Shown here one piece after another: positions 1-7,443 of a stretch of 64,000 nt of DNA. Position 1 is the first letter of the stretch. Every line of letters starts with the position of its first letter. Position numbers and translations under genes: made by a program. The notes beneath the pieces were generated by a model. That model was not told where the DNA came from and searched no databases. It saw nothing but the letters and a program-made list of their open reading frames with translations. Source of the stretch: Nonomuraea glycinis (GTDB taxonomy: Bacteria > Actinomycetota > Actinomycetes > Streptosporangiales > Streptosporangiaceae); NCBI RefSeq assembly GCF_014646515.1, contig NZ_BMNK01000025.1:38741-102740 (forward strand), written 5' to 3'.

Positions 1-46
1 CCGCGATCACGGCGTAGACCCACGCCCGCTTCTCCTCGTACGACAT
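1..46 (-). CDS. N-terminal fragment of a small protein, possibly membrane-bound
   Basis: The ATG lies at 46-44 on the minus strand and the reading frame runs off the left edge. Only 15 residues are visible (MSYEEKRAWVYAVIA). This beginning resembles short actinobacterial integral membrane proteins that open with a charged stretch followed by a hydrophobic helix. Too little is present to name a function. The upstream region carries a repeated octamer, listed separately. Confidence 0.5.
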   Translation of the reverse strand, partial: MSYEEKRAWVYAVIA

Positions 47-56
47 GCCGTCCCCC

Positions 57-91
57 GTGTAAAGAATCGTTGACACCCTCGAAATGTAAAG
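57..91 (-). promoter_or_regulatory. Direct repeat upstream of the left-edge gene, possible operator
   Basis: GTGTAAAG at 57-64 and ATGTAAAG at 84-91 form a direct repeat about 27 bp apart, just upstream of the start codon at 46. On the minus strand these read CTTTACAC and CTTTACAT. Their position fits a regulator binding across the promoter. The assignment rests on spacing and repetition only. Confidence 0.3.
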
Positions 92-201
92 CCCACCGAA
101 CCTGATGTCAATAATCTTTAACTTGCCCGTTTGCCGCACCCCTTCAGACGAGATACCGTCATCATTTGAATGATGGGAACATCGGAATGAGGAGGAATGC
201 C

Positions 202-1380
202 ATGGACGGCGTACCGGAGATCGACCTGAGTGATCTCGGCGTGCTGGAGGATCCGCTCGCCGCCTACGGGCGCGCGCGGGAGCAGTCGCCGGTGGCCCGG
301 CTCATCGCCCCCGGTTTCGGCACGATGTGGGCCGTGACCCGCCATGCCGACGCCAAGGCGATGCTGGCCGACCCCCGCTTCCGGCTGAGCTCGGCCAGCT
401 TCATGCGCCCGGAGGTGCCCGAGGAGTACCTCGTCTACATGCGGACCATGCAGGAGATGGACGGCGCCGAGCACCTGCGCCTGCGCAGGCTGGTGGCGCC
501 CGCGTTCACCCCGCGCCGCATCGCCTGGTTCCGGTCGCGGATCGAGCGGATCGTCGACGGCCTGATGGACGACCTGACCGCGGACGGAAGCCCGGTGGAT
601 CTGCTGGCCGACTTCGCACGGCCGCTGCCCATCGACGTGATCTGCGAGCTGGTCGGCATCCCCGAGGCCGACCGCGCCCAGTGGCGGGAGTACGGCGCGG
701 CCGTCGCCTCGGGCTCAGGCGAGAAGCTGGCCAAGGCCATCCCCGGCATCATGGAGGGCGCGAAGCAGGCCATCGCCCGGCGGCGGCAGGAGCCCGGCCC
801 CGACCTGATCTCCGACCTGATCCGGGTCCAGGAGGACGACGGCGACCGGCTGGGGGACGCCGAGCTCGTCACCTTGGTGTGGCAGCTCGTGCTGGCCGGG
901 CAGACGCCGATCAACCTCATCGTCAACGCCGTCGCGACCCTGCTCACCCATCCGGACCAGCTCGGCGCGCTGCGCGCCGACCCCGCTCTCCTGCCCCGCG
1001 CGGTGGAGGAGCTGACCCGCTGGTGCGGGCCCCAACTGCTCGCCATCCCGCGCTTCCCGAGCGAGGACGTCGAGGTCGGCGGCGTGCCGATCCCCAAGGG
1101 CGTGCCCGTCACGGCCGCCATCGGGTGCGCCAACCGCGACCCGCGCGTCTATCCCGACCCCGACCGGCTCGATCTCCGCCGCGACCCCGAATCGTCAGGA
1201 CATCTCGCGTACGCTCACGGCCCGCACTTCTGCCTCGGCGCCCCGCTGGCCAGGCTGGAGACGGAGGTCGCGCTCGGCGCGCTGCTGCGCCGCTTCCCCG
1301 GCCTCAGCCTCGCCTCTCCCTCGGCGCGCCTGCCCGATCCCGGCACCTGGCGCCTGGCGTCACTTCCCGTCACCGTCTAG
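202..1380 (+). CDS. Cytochrome P450 monooxygenase
   Basis: Soluble bacterial class I P450 of 392 aa, expected to hydroxylate a small organic substrate with electrons from a ferredoxin. The ATG at 202 is preferred because a GAGGAGG Shine-Dalgarno sits 6-7 bases upstream; earlier ATG or TTG codons in frame lack one. The K-helix ExxR is at E270-L-T-R273 and the heme-binding loop (YAHGPHFCLG) places the ligand at Cys344. The I-helix reads LVLAGQTPIN, so the usual acid-threonine pair of AGxET is replaced by Q-T, which may alter proton delivery. No ferredoxin or reductase gene adjoins it, so partners must be elsewhere. The substrate is unknown; the sequence looks closest to the CYP105/107 type. Confidence 0.93.
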   Translation: MDGVPEIDLSDLGVLEDPLAAYGRAREQSPVARLIAPGFGTMWAVTRHADAKAMLADPRFRLSSASFMRPEVPEEYLVYMRTMQEMDGAEHLRLRRLVAPAFTPRRIAWFRSRIERIVDGLMDDLTADGSPVDLLADFARPLPIDVICELVGIPEADRAQWREYGAAVASGSGEKLAKAIPGIMEGAKQAIARRRQEPGPDLISDLIRVQEDDGDRLGDAELVTLVWQLVLAGQTPINLIVNAVATLLTHPDQLGALRADPALLPRAVEELTRWCGPQLLAIPRFPSEDVEVGGVPIPKGVPVTAAIGCANRDPRVYPDPDRLDLRRDPESSGHLAYAHGPHFCLGAPLARLETEVALGALLRRFPGLSLASPSARLPDPGTWRLASLPVTV

Positions 1381-1432
1381 CCCCCGCGGCGGCACCGGCC
1401 TGATCGCGGTGCGGAGAGCCGGTGTGCCCAAG

Positions 1433-1467
1433 GCGTCTCGACCGCCTGATGGCGGTGGTCGAGACGC
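1433..1467. terminator. Hairpin between convergent P450 and phosphatase genes
   Basis: GCGTCTCGACC at 1433-1443 pairs with GGTCGAGACGC at 1457-1467, and an inner GCC/GGC pair extends the stem, leaving a small bulge. It lies 53 bp after the P450 stop and 40 bp beyond the end of the leftward phosphatase gene. A bidirectional terminator is the simplest reading. No T-tract is present, as is common in actinomycetes. Confidence 0.65.
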
Positions 1468-1507
1468 GCCCAGGGAACCGCTTGGGCCGCGGGCGGCCGG
1501 GCGCCTG

Positions 1508-2728
1508 TCACATCATGAGGGCGACGTGCCGGCCGGCCTGCCACTCCACGGTCAGCACGGTGGCGTCGTCCTGGAGCCGCCCGTGCTGGTGCCGCAGGAT
1601 CGACTGGATCAGCCGCCGCAGGGTCTCCGGCGCGGACATCCCGTCCGCCTCGTGCCGCACGATGAACTCGATGAACCGGTCCAGCCCGAACATCTCCCCC
1701 TCCGGGCTCTGGGCCTCGATGATGCCGTCGGTGTAGAAGAGCAGCCGGTCGCCGCGATGGAGCTGATAGCGCTCGATCCCGGACGGCGTTCCTATCCTGA
1801 ACCCCATCGGGGGCGCGGGAACCTTGCTCTCCAGCGTGGCGGCCAGGCGGCCGTCGCGGATGACCAGCGGCGGGTGATGCCCGCGGTTGACCCAGGTGAG
1901 CTCACCGGTGGTCATGTCCAGATCGGCCAGGATGCCGGTGGCGAAGCGGGTCTGGCCGAACTGCTCGGCGATCGCCTCGTCGATCGCCTCGCTGGTGGTG
2001 AGCAGGTCCACCCCCTGGAGCCGGCTGTTGCGGCAGGCCCCCATGGCGATGGTCGCGGTCAGCCCGGACGTCAGGTCGTGGCCCATCGCGTCCAGGATCG
2101 TCAGGTGCAGGAGGTCCCCGGTGATGCCGTAGTCGAAGGCGTCGCCGCCCACCTGGTAGGCGGGTTCGAGCGCGCCGCCGAGCACCACCTTGTCGTTGGC
2201 GAAGCTGCCGTTCGGCAGGAGGTTCCACAGCACCTCGGCCGACAGGGTCATCGGCTCGGTGCGGACCAGCTGGGCGTAGGTGTCGCTGGAGTGGCGCTTG
2301 CTGACGACCATCAGGGAGAGGAGCGTGCCGAGGCGTTTCATCCGCCACTCGGTGGTCTCGTCCGAGCGGTGGGTGATCGCGCCGACCACCCCGACCCGTT
2401 CGGTGCCGTCGAGCAGCGGCGTCCACAGCCGCACCGCGTCCGGATCGTCGGCCTTGTTCAGCGGGGCTCTGACGAGCGTGATGTCGCGGAAGGCCCGACC
2501 GGCGACGGTGCCGTCGACGCGCAGCCGCGAGAGCGGCTCACCCGCCGCATCGGTCTGCCCGGGCAGGGGTACGAGAAACTCCGACTGCAGATCCGCCACG
2601 TAAATCTGGGTATTGGTGAAACCGGCGTAGCCGGCGTGCTGGGCGACCAGGGGGACGACGTCCTCCAGGGTCGCGGTGTGACTGGCCCGCAGGAGACCGC
2701 CGAGCATGCGTTCGCCGTCGCTCAGCAT
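1508..2728 (-). CDS. SpoIIE/RsbU-type PP2C phosphatase with N-terminal sensory domain
   Basis: 406 aa. The C-terminal half carries the PP2C/SpoIIE signature: GGDAFDYG, then ILDAMGHDLTSG (metal-binding Asp and Gly), VNRGHHPPL, and LLFYTDGIIEAQ. The first 170 residues look like a GAF-type sensory domain. Such proteins dephosphorylate anti-anti-sigma factors in partner-switching stress cascades. No anti-sigma or STAS gene lies nearby, so the partner is unknown. The start is supported by GGGAGG eight bases upstream of the ATG. It is convergent with the P450 and divergent from the next gene. Confidence 0.88.
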   Translation of the reverse strand: MLSDGERMLGGLLRASHTATLEDVVPLVAQHAGYAGFTNTQIYVADLQSEFLVPLPGQTDAAGEPLSRLRVDGTVAGRAFRDITLVRAPLNKADDPDAVRLWTPLLDGTERVGVVGAITHRSDETTEWRMKRLGTLLSLMVVSKRHSSDTYAQLVRTEPMTLSAEVLWNLLPNGSFANDKVVLGGALEPAYQVGGDAFDYGITGDLLHLTILDAMGHDLTSGLTATIAMGACRNSRLQGVDLLTTSEAIDEAIAEQFGQTRFATGILADLDMTTGELTWVNRGHHPPLVIRDGRLAATLESKVPAPPMGFRIGTPSGIERYQLHRGDRLLFYTDGIIEAQSPEGEMFGLDRFIEFIVRHEADGMSAPETLRRLIQSILRHQHGRLQDDATVLTVEWQAGRHVALMM

Positions 2729-2938
2729 GCGGCACGCCTCCCTGCCGTGGTCATTTTCTTCCGGGTTGTCATACCCGGGGCCCCTGCTGTCACGCTCGTT
2801 TCCCGCCCTGTCTACCCTCCCGCCCCGGCGAGCGTCCCGGCGGCTTCACGTACGAGAAATGACACCACCCTCACCGGCGAGGAGAAGCTCAGAGCGGCCG
2901 TCCACGCAGGGGAGGCCGCGACCCCGTAGCCTTTGCTG

Positions 2939-3790
2939 ATGCACATTGGGGTGAACGTTCCGAATTTCGGGCCAGGCGCCGATCCTGACACGCTGCGGCG
3001 CTGGGCGCAGACGGTCGAAGGGCTCGGCTACGACCTGCTCATGTTGTCCGATCACGTGGTGGTGACGCCAGATGTGGCCGAGCAGTATCCCGCGCCGTTC
3101 TATGAGCCTTTCACCACGCTGGCCTGGCTCGCCGGGATCACCCAGCGGGTCAAGCTCGGCACCACTGTGCTCATCGTCCCGTACCGGCATCCGCTGCTCG
3201 TCGCCCGGATGGCCGCCAACCTGCACCAGCTCAGCGGCAGGCGGCTGGTGCTGGGTGTGGGGGTCGGCTGGGCGCGGCAGGAGTTCGAGGCGCTCGACGT
3301 CCCGTTCAAGCAGCGTGGCAAGCTGACCGACGACCACATCGGGGCCATGCGCGCCGCCTGGGCCGACGAAGGCGACTACGGCCCCGGTCGCATCCCGATC
3401 TGGGTTGGCGGCAACAGCGACGCCGGGCTGCGCCGGGCGGTACGCCTGGGCGACGCGTGGCATCCGCTGCGCTTCACGTTGCCCTGGCTGCGTGGCGCGC
3501 TGGATCGGCTCAAGGTCATCGCCGACGAGCTGGAGCGCCCGGTGCCGCCGGTGGTCCCGCGCATCATCCTGCGGCTCACCACCACGCCGGTCACCGGGCC
3601 CGACCGGTCGGCCGGTGAGGGCACCATCGAGCAGATCCTCGACGACCTCGAACAGCTGCACGGGCTCGGCGCCGGCACCGTGGTCCTCGATCCCTTCAAC
3701 GGCGACCCGCACGAGACCGGCCACCCCGAGGTGGCCTGGGAAGCTCTCGCGGCGGTCGCCGCCCACCGACCCCGAATGGAGACCTCATGA
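2939..3790 (+). CDS. LLM-class F420-dependent oxidoreductase
   Basis: 283 aa with the luciferase-like TIM-barrel pattern: IGVNVPNFGPGADPDTLRRWAQ at the N-terminus, LSDHVVV, KLGTTVLIVPYRHP, GRRLVLGVGVGWARQEFEAL and PIWVGGNSDAGLRRAVRLGDAWHP. These motifs bind the deazaflavin or flavin phosphate. It should catalyse hydride transfer between F420 (or FMN) and an unknown small molecule. The ATG at 2939 has no good Shine-Dalgarno, but TAGCCT ends 6 bases before it, which would suit a leaderless transcript. The stop overlaps the next start by 4 bases (ATGA), so the deaminase is probably translated with it. Confidence 0.88.
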   Translation: MHIGVNVPNFGPGADPDTLRRWAQTVEGLGYDLLMLSDHVVVTPDVAEQYPAPFYEPFTTLAWLAGITQRVKLGTTVLIVPYRHPLLVARMAANLHQLSGRRLVLGVGVGWARQEFEALDVPFKQRGKLTDDHIGAMRAAWADEGDYGPGRIPIWVGGNSDAGLRRAVRLGDAWHPLRFTLPWLRGALDRLKVIADELERPVPPVVPRIILRLTTTPVTGPDRSAGEGTIEQILDDLEQLHGLGAGTVVLDPFNGDPHETGHPEVAWEALAAVAAHRPRMETS

Positions 3791-4212
3791 ACCAGGACGA
3801 CGAGCACTTCCTCCGCAGGGCCATCGAGCTGGCCACCTCCGCCAGGCAGGCCGGCAACCCGCCCTTCGGGTCGCTGCTGGTGAGCAAGGACGGCAAGGTG
3901 ATCGCCGAGGAGCGCAACACCAGCCTCGCCGACTCCGACATCACCGCGCACCCCGAGCTGAAGCTCGCCCGATGGGCGGCACGCGAGCTCGACGCCGACG
4001 CCGCGGCCGGCACCACCATGTACACCAGCTGCCAGCCGTGCGGCATGTGCACGGGCGCCATCGAGCGCTCCGGCCTCGGTCGCGTCGTGTTCGCGCTCTC
4101 CGGCGAGCAGCTCAACGGTCTCAAGCCGGGCGGCGGCTTCCCGCAGGTCCCCCACGAGGGCCCGGCGCTCTACGAGGAGGCCCGCGCCGCGGTCGACGGC
4201 TACTACACCTGA
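3787..4212 (+). CDS. Nucleoside/nucleobase deaminase (CMP/dCMP-deaminase fold)
   Basis: 141 aa zinc-dependent deaminase. The zinc and catalytic motif appears as HPELKLARWA (His ligand and catalytic Glu, with Pro where Ala is usual) and the two Cys ligands as TSCQPCGMC, where TSCEPC is more typical. This size and motif order suit guanine or cytosine deaminases acting on free bases or nucleosides in the cytoplasm. The start overlaps the preceding oxidoreductase stop (ATGA), implying translational coupling. The substrate cannot be decided from sequence. Confidence 0.88.
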   Translation: MNQDDEHFLRRAIELATSARQAGNPPFGSLLVSKDGKVIAEERNTSLADSDITAHPELKLARWAARELDADAAAGTTMYTSCQPCGMCTGAIERSGLGRVVFALSGEQLNGLKPGGGFPQVPHEGPALYEEARAAVDGYYT

Positions 4213-4280
4213 GCCAGGACGGCTGTCGATTCGCGGGGCGGTCGTTCGTATAGAAGGTGAGAGCAAGGAGGACATCCGCG

Positions 4281-4619
4281 ATGAAGCAGTATCTGCTCAG
4301 CATCTATCAGCCCGACGGCGACCCGCCGCCGCCCGAGGTCCTGGAGCCGGTGATGCGCGATCTCGCAGCGCTCAACGACGAGCTCCGGGCCGCGGGCGCC
4401 TGGGTCTTCGCCGCCGGGCTGCACCCGCCGGGCACCGCCACCGTGCTGCGCCCGCAGGCGGGCGAGGTGCTCATGACCGACGGGCCGTTCACCGAGGGTA
4501 AGGAGCACCTGGGCGGTTTCACCATCATCCAGGCGCCCGATCTCGACGCCGCTCTCGTGTGGGGCCGCAAGCTCGCCCGCGTCACGACGCTGCCGATCGA
4601 GGTGCGGCCGTTCCAGTGA
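4281..4619 (+). CDS. YCII/DGPF-domain protein
   Basis: 112 aa, a single YCII-like domain with the hallmark DGPFTEGKEHLGGFTII. The family's biochemical role is unsettled. In actinobacteria these genes commonly sit immediately before ECF42-type sigma factors, as here, and have been considered accessory to that signalling unit. The ATG at 4281 follows AAGGAGG by nine bases; the in-frame codon further upstream has no such site. The TGA stop overlaps the GTG of the sigma gene. Confidence 0.88.
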   Translation: MKQYLLSIYQPDGDPPPPEVLEPVMRDLAALNDELRAAGAWVFAAGLHPPGTATVLRPQAGEVLMTDGPFTEGKEHLGGFTIIQAPDLDAALVWGRKLARVTTLPIEVRPFQ

Positions 4620-5839
4620 CGCCTCTCTCGGCGATCGAGAGCGTCTTCACCGAGGAGTACGGGCGCGCGGTCGCTGTCCTGGTCCGCGTCTTCGGCGACA
4701 TCGACATCGCCGAAGAGGCGGTCCAGGACGCCTTCACCGTCGCCGTGCGCCGCTGGCCCGCCGAGGGGCTGCCGCCGAGCCCGGCGGGCTGGATCATCAC
4801 CACCGCCCGCAACCGGGCCGTCGACCGCCTGCGGCGTGAGTCCTCCCGCGAGGACCGCCACGCCCAGGCCGCCCTGGTGTACGCCCGCGACGAACCCGTG
4901 GAGGAGGGGCCCGTGCGCGACGACCGGCTACGCCTGATCTTCACCTGCTGTCATCCGGCGCTCGCCCGGGCCGCCCAGGTCGCCCTGACGCTGCGGCTGC
5001 TGGGCGGGCTCACCACCGCCGAGATCGCCCGCGCCTTCCTGGTGCCGGAGCCGACCATGGCCCAGCGCCTGGTGCGCGCCAAGGGCAAGATCCGCGACGC
5101 CCGCATCCCGTACCGGATCCCGTACGAGGCCGACCTGCCCGACCGCCTCCAGGCCGTGCTGGCCGTCATCTACCTGATCTTCAACGAGGGTTACCTGGCC
5201 GGCTCCGGGGACCGGCCGGTCCGCGAGGAGCTGTGCGCCGAGGCCGTCCGACTCGGACGGCTCCTGGCCGAGCTCATGCCGGACGAGCCCGAGGTCACCG
5301 GGCTGCTCGCGCTCATGCTCCTCCTGGAGTCGCGCCGCCCCGCCCGCGTCTCGCCGGACGGCGACCTCGTCCTGCTCGCCGACCAGGACCCCGGCCTCTG
5401 GGACCGGGAGCTGATCGCGGAGGGCCGGCAGTTGGTACGGCGCTGCCTGCGCCGCGGCCGGCCCGGGCGCTACCAGATCCAGGCGGCCGTCAACGCCGTG
5501 CACAGCGAGCCGCCCACGGACTGGAGGCAGATCGTCCTGCTGTACGACCAGCTCATGGCGATCGCCCCGAGCCCGATCGTGGCACTCAACCGGGCCGTGG
5601 CGGTGGCCGAGGTCGACGGCCCGCAGGCCGCGCTCACTCTCGTCGACGACCTGGATCTCGGCGGTTACCACCTGTTCCACGCCATCCGCGCCGACCTGCT
5701 GCGCCGGCTGGATCGCGCCGAGGAGGCGGCGGCCGCCTACGACGCGGCCATCGCCGGCACCGCGAACGAGGCCGAGCGAGCCTTCCTGCGGCGCGCCCGG
5801 CAGGAGCTCGGCCGGGGGTCATCGGGTGTCGCTCTGTGA
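4616..5839 (+). CDS. ECF sigma factor, ECF42-like with long C-terminal extension
   Basis: 407 aa, about twice a minimal ECF sigma. Region 2 includes AEEAVQDAFTVAVRRWP and the -10 recognition segment GWIITTARNRAVDRLRRE. Region 4 has the helix-turn-helix LGGLTTAEIARAFLVPEPTMAQRLVRAKGKIR. The remaining 220 residues (from about NEGYLAGSG) are the helical, TPR-like domain typical of the ECF42 group. The GTG start overlaps the DGPF gene stop by four bases. No anti-sigma gene is adjacent, in keeping with ECF42, where the C-terminal domain rather than an anti-sigma is thought to control activity. Confidence 0.9.
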   Translation: MTPLSAIESVFTEEYGRAVAVLVRVFGDIDIAEEAVQDAFTVAVRRWPAEGLPPSPAGWIITTARNRAVDRLRRESSREDRHAQAALVYARDEPVEEGPVRDDRLRLIFTCCHPALARAAQVALTLRLLGGLTTAEIARAFLVPEPTMAQRLVRAKGKIRDARIPYRIPYEADLPDRLQAVLAVIYLIFNEGYLAGSGDRPVREELCAEAVRLGRLLAELMPDEPEVTGLLALMLLLESRRPARVSPDGDLVLLADQDPGLWDRELIAEGRQLVRRCLRRGRPGRYQIQAAVNAVHSEPPTDWRQIVLLYDQLMAIAPSPIVALNRAVAVAEVDGPQAALTLVDDLDLGGYHLFHAIRADLLRRLDRAEEAAAAYDAAIAGTANEAERAFLRRARQELGRGSSGVAL

Positions 5840-5974
5840 TCAGGCGAGCTCAGGTCCTCTTCGTTGATCGTCGCGACCATGTCGCTGAGGTGGATGCCGC
5901 TACGGCTGTACGACATCAGGCACCGGTCAGAATACGAGCGCGTTGAGCCGCGCGTTACTACGCCCGCGTGGCGA

Positions 5975-6661
5975 CTACCAGGGCAGTTCTCCGGTCTCGT
6001 CTTGGAAGGTTCCTGTCGGGCCGTCCACGTCGAGGGTGGCCAGGCGCACGACAGCTCTGGCGCTCTCCTCCGGCGATCTTCCGATCCCGAAGGCCGCGGT
6101 CATGTCGGTGGCTGTGGTGCCGGGCTCCAGCGCGTTGAACTTGATGCCGGGCTGGGACTTGGCGTACTGGACCGTCAGCATGGTCGCCGCCGCCTTGGAC
6201 GCGGAGTAGAGCGCCAGCGGCAGGTGGAACTCGGGCCGGTCAGGGTTGTTCACCGCCCAGAACGATCCGGCGCTGCTCGATACGGTGACCACGGTGGGGT
6301 TCGAGGACTTGCGCAGCAAGGGGAGTGCCGCTTCTGTGACGCGTACGATTCCCACCGCGTTGGTGTCGAACGCCCGCAGGGCCGTGGGACCGTCGAGGAG
6401 TTCGTTCCCGAGGATGCCCGCGTTGTGAACCAGGACGTCGAGCTGTCCCTCGGCCGCACCGATCGTCGCCAGCGCGTTGCTCACCGAGGCGTCGTCGGTC
6501 ACGTCGAGCTGCACGAACCGTGCGCCCAGGGCGGCTGCGGCCTTCTCGCCTCGCTCGATGTCGCGCGCACCGATGTAGACGGTGTGCCCCAGCTCCAGAA
6601 GTTGTTTGGCTGTCTCGAAACCGATGCCCTTGTTGGCCCCGGTGATCAGTGTGACGGTCAT
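5975..6661 (-). CDS. Short-chain dehydrogenase/reductase
   Basis: 228 aa. The nucleotide-binding TGANKGIG is at residues 7-14, HNAG follows the fourth strand, and the catalytic Ser (VSSSAG) and YSASK are present. Classic SDR, NADP(H)-preferring by the look of the Rossmann loop (GARD). The ATG at 6661 is chosen because GGGAGG precedes it; longer frames read through the operator region. Two copies of a TetR-type palindrome lie 61 to 119 bp upstream, and the same palindrome precedes the TetR gene at 21377. Repression by that protein and induction by its ligand is therefore likely. The substrate is unknown. Confidence 0.9.
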   Translation of the reverse strand: MTVTLITGANKGIGFETAKQLLELGHTVYIGARDIERGEKAAAALGARFVQLDVTDDASVSNALATIGAAEGQLDVLVHNAGILGNELLDGPTALRAFDTNAVGIVRVTEAALPLLRKSSNPTVVTVSSSAGSFWAVNNPDRPEFHLPLALYSASKAAATMLTVQYAKSQPGIKFNALEPGTTATDMTAAFGIGRSPEESARAVVRLATLDVDGPTGTFQDETGELPW

Positions 6662-6721
6662 GGGTTCCCTCCCGCAGTGTGGCCGAGCGGACCGTTGGGT
6701 GCGACCGCTCTCTACCCCGAC

Positions 6722-6743
6722 TTCCGCATCGATCGATGCGGAA
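6722..6743. promoter_or_regulatory. Perfect 22-bp palindrome, TetR-type operator (site 1)
   Basis: A perfect inverted repeat with half-site TTCCGCATCGA, located in the promoter region of the SDR gene that starts at 6661. It matches the palindrome before the TetR gene at 21394-21415 at 19 of 22 positions. Length and symmetry suit a TetR dimer. Confidence 0.75.
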
Positions 6744-6758
6744 ATCCACCGTAGCACG

Positions 6759-6780
6759 TTCCGCAGCGATCACTTCGGAA
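6759..6780. promoter_or_regulatory. Imperfect second copy of the TetR-type operator (site 2)
   Basis: TTCCGCAGCGATC followed by ACTTCGGAA repeats the 22-bp motif with the outer arms intact and a degenerate right inner arm. It sits 37 bp (three and a half helical turns) from site 1, between it and the end of the next gene. Two spaced sites suggest cooperative or graded repression. Confidence 0.6.
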
Positions 6781-6803
6781 GTCAGGGCCTGCGGCGCTGA
6801 CCG

Positions 6804-7430
6804 CTATCCCGTGCCGGCGAGCCAGGCGGTCTCGCCCTGGTGGAACGCGTCGAGCTCGGCCCGCCGGTCGTCGCCGAGCAGGTCCTGACTCACCGTCACG
6901 CCGCGGGTCGACTGGATCCAGGTGAGGAACCGGTAGGACGGCCGAAGCCCAGCGAGCTGGGCCACGTCCACCGGGAGCGCCGCACCCGCGTGGACGGGGC
7001 GCAGCTCGTCGCGCTCCAGCAGGACCTCGAAGCTCATCAGCTTCCACCGTCCTTCGTCCCGAACGGCACGTGAGAAGAACCGGCAGTAGGCGTGGAAGTC
7101 GACCTCCACTCCCTCCACCGTGGTCCGGTTGAAGATCTTCGCCGGGCTCTCGACGGTCGCCCGGTCGCCTTCGACCCGCGCGTAGGCGGGGAAGACCCAG
7201 TGCTTGCTGTTCCCGGTCCGCTCCATCCACGTCTTCGTCGCCTCGACGTAGGCCTCGCCGCCGCGTCCGTCGTACCACGTGGTCCGGACGTAGGCGTCGT
7301 CGTGGAAGCAGTCACGCATCACGTCGAAGAGTCGCTGGTCGCGGGCGAAGCGTTCCCGCCTCACCAGGTCGAAGAGCTCCTCGCGGTCCAGGAGGACTGC
7401 CAGCCGTTCGCTGTGGTCAGGGTTCACCAT
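6804..7430 (-). CDS. SnoaL-like / NTF2-fold protein
   Basis: 208 aa. The first 140 residues have the pattern of SnoaL_4 domains in the NTF2 superfamily: an N-terminal helix with many acidic residues, FHDDAYVRTTWYDGRGG, then strands ending in DFHAYCRFFSRAV and GRWKLMSFEV. The family includes small dehydratases, isomerases and ring-hydroxylating subunits; which applies here is not visible. It is the last gene of the ten-gene leftward operon, 13 bp after the aldehyde dehydrogenase stop, and probably acts on an intermediate of that pathway. Confidence 0.75.
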   Translation of the reverse strand: MVNPDHSERLAVLLDREELFDLVRRERFARDQRLFDVMRDCFHDDAYVRTTWYDGRGGEAYVEATKTWMERTGNSKHWVFPAYARVEGDRATVESPAKIFNRTTVEGVEVDFHAYCRFFSRAVRDEGRWKLMSFEVLLERDELRPVHAGAALPVDVAQLAGLRPSYRFLTWIQSTRGVTVSQDLLGDDRRAELDAFHQGETAWLAGTG

Positions 7431-7443
7431 GTCGTCCTCTCGT

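Noticed and set aside
1409..2929. 506-codon plus-strand frame over the PP2C phosphatase
   Set aside because: Antisense shadow; the minus strand encodes clear SpoIIE/PP2C motifs.
5840..5974. Short leftward frame beginning MSYSRSGIHLSDMV in the gap between the sigma factor and SDR genes
   Set aside because: It has no ribosome site, is below 60 codons and runs into antisense of the sigma gene; no family resemblance. The gap otherwise holds nothing that I can name.
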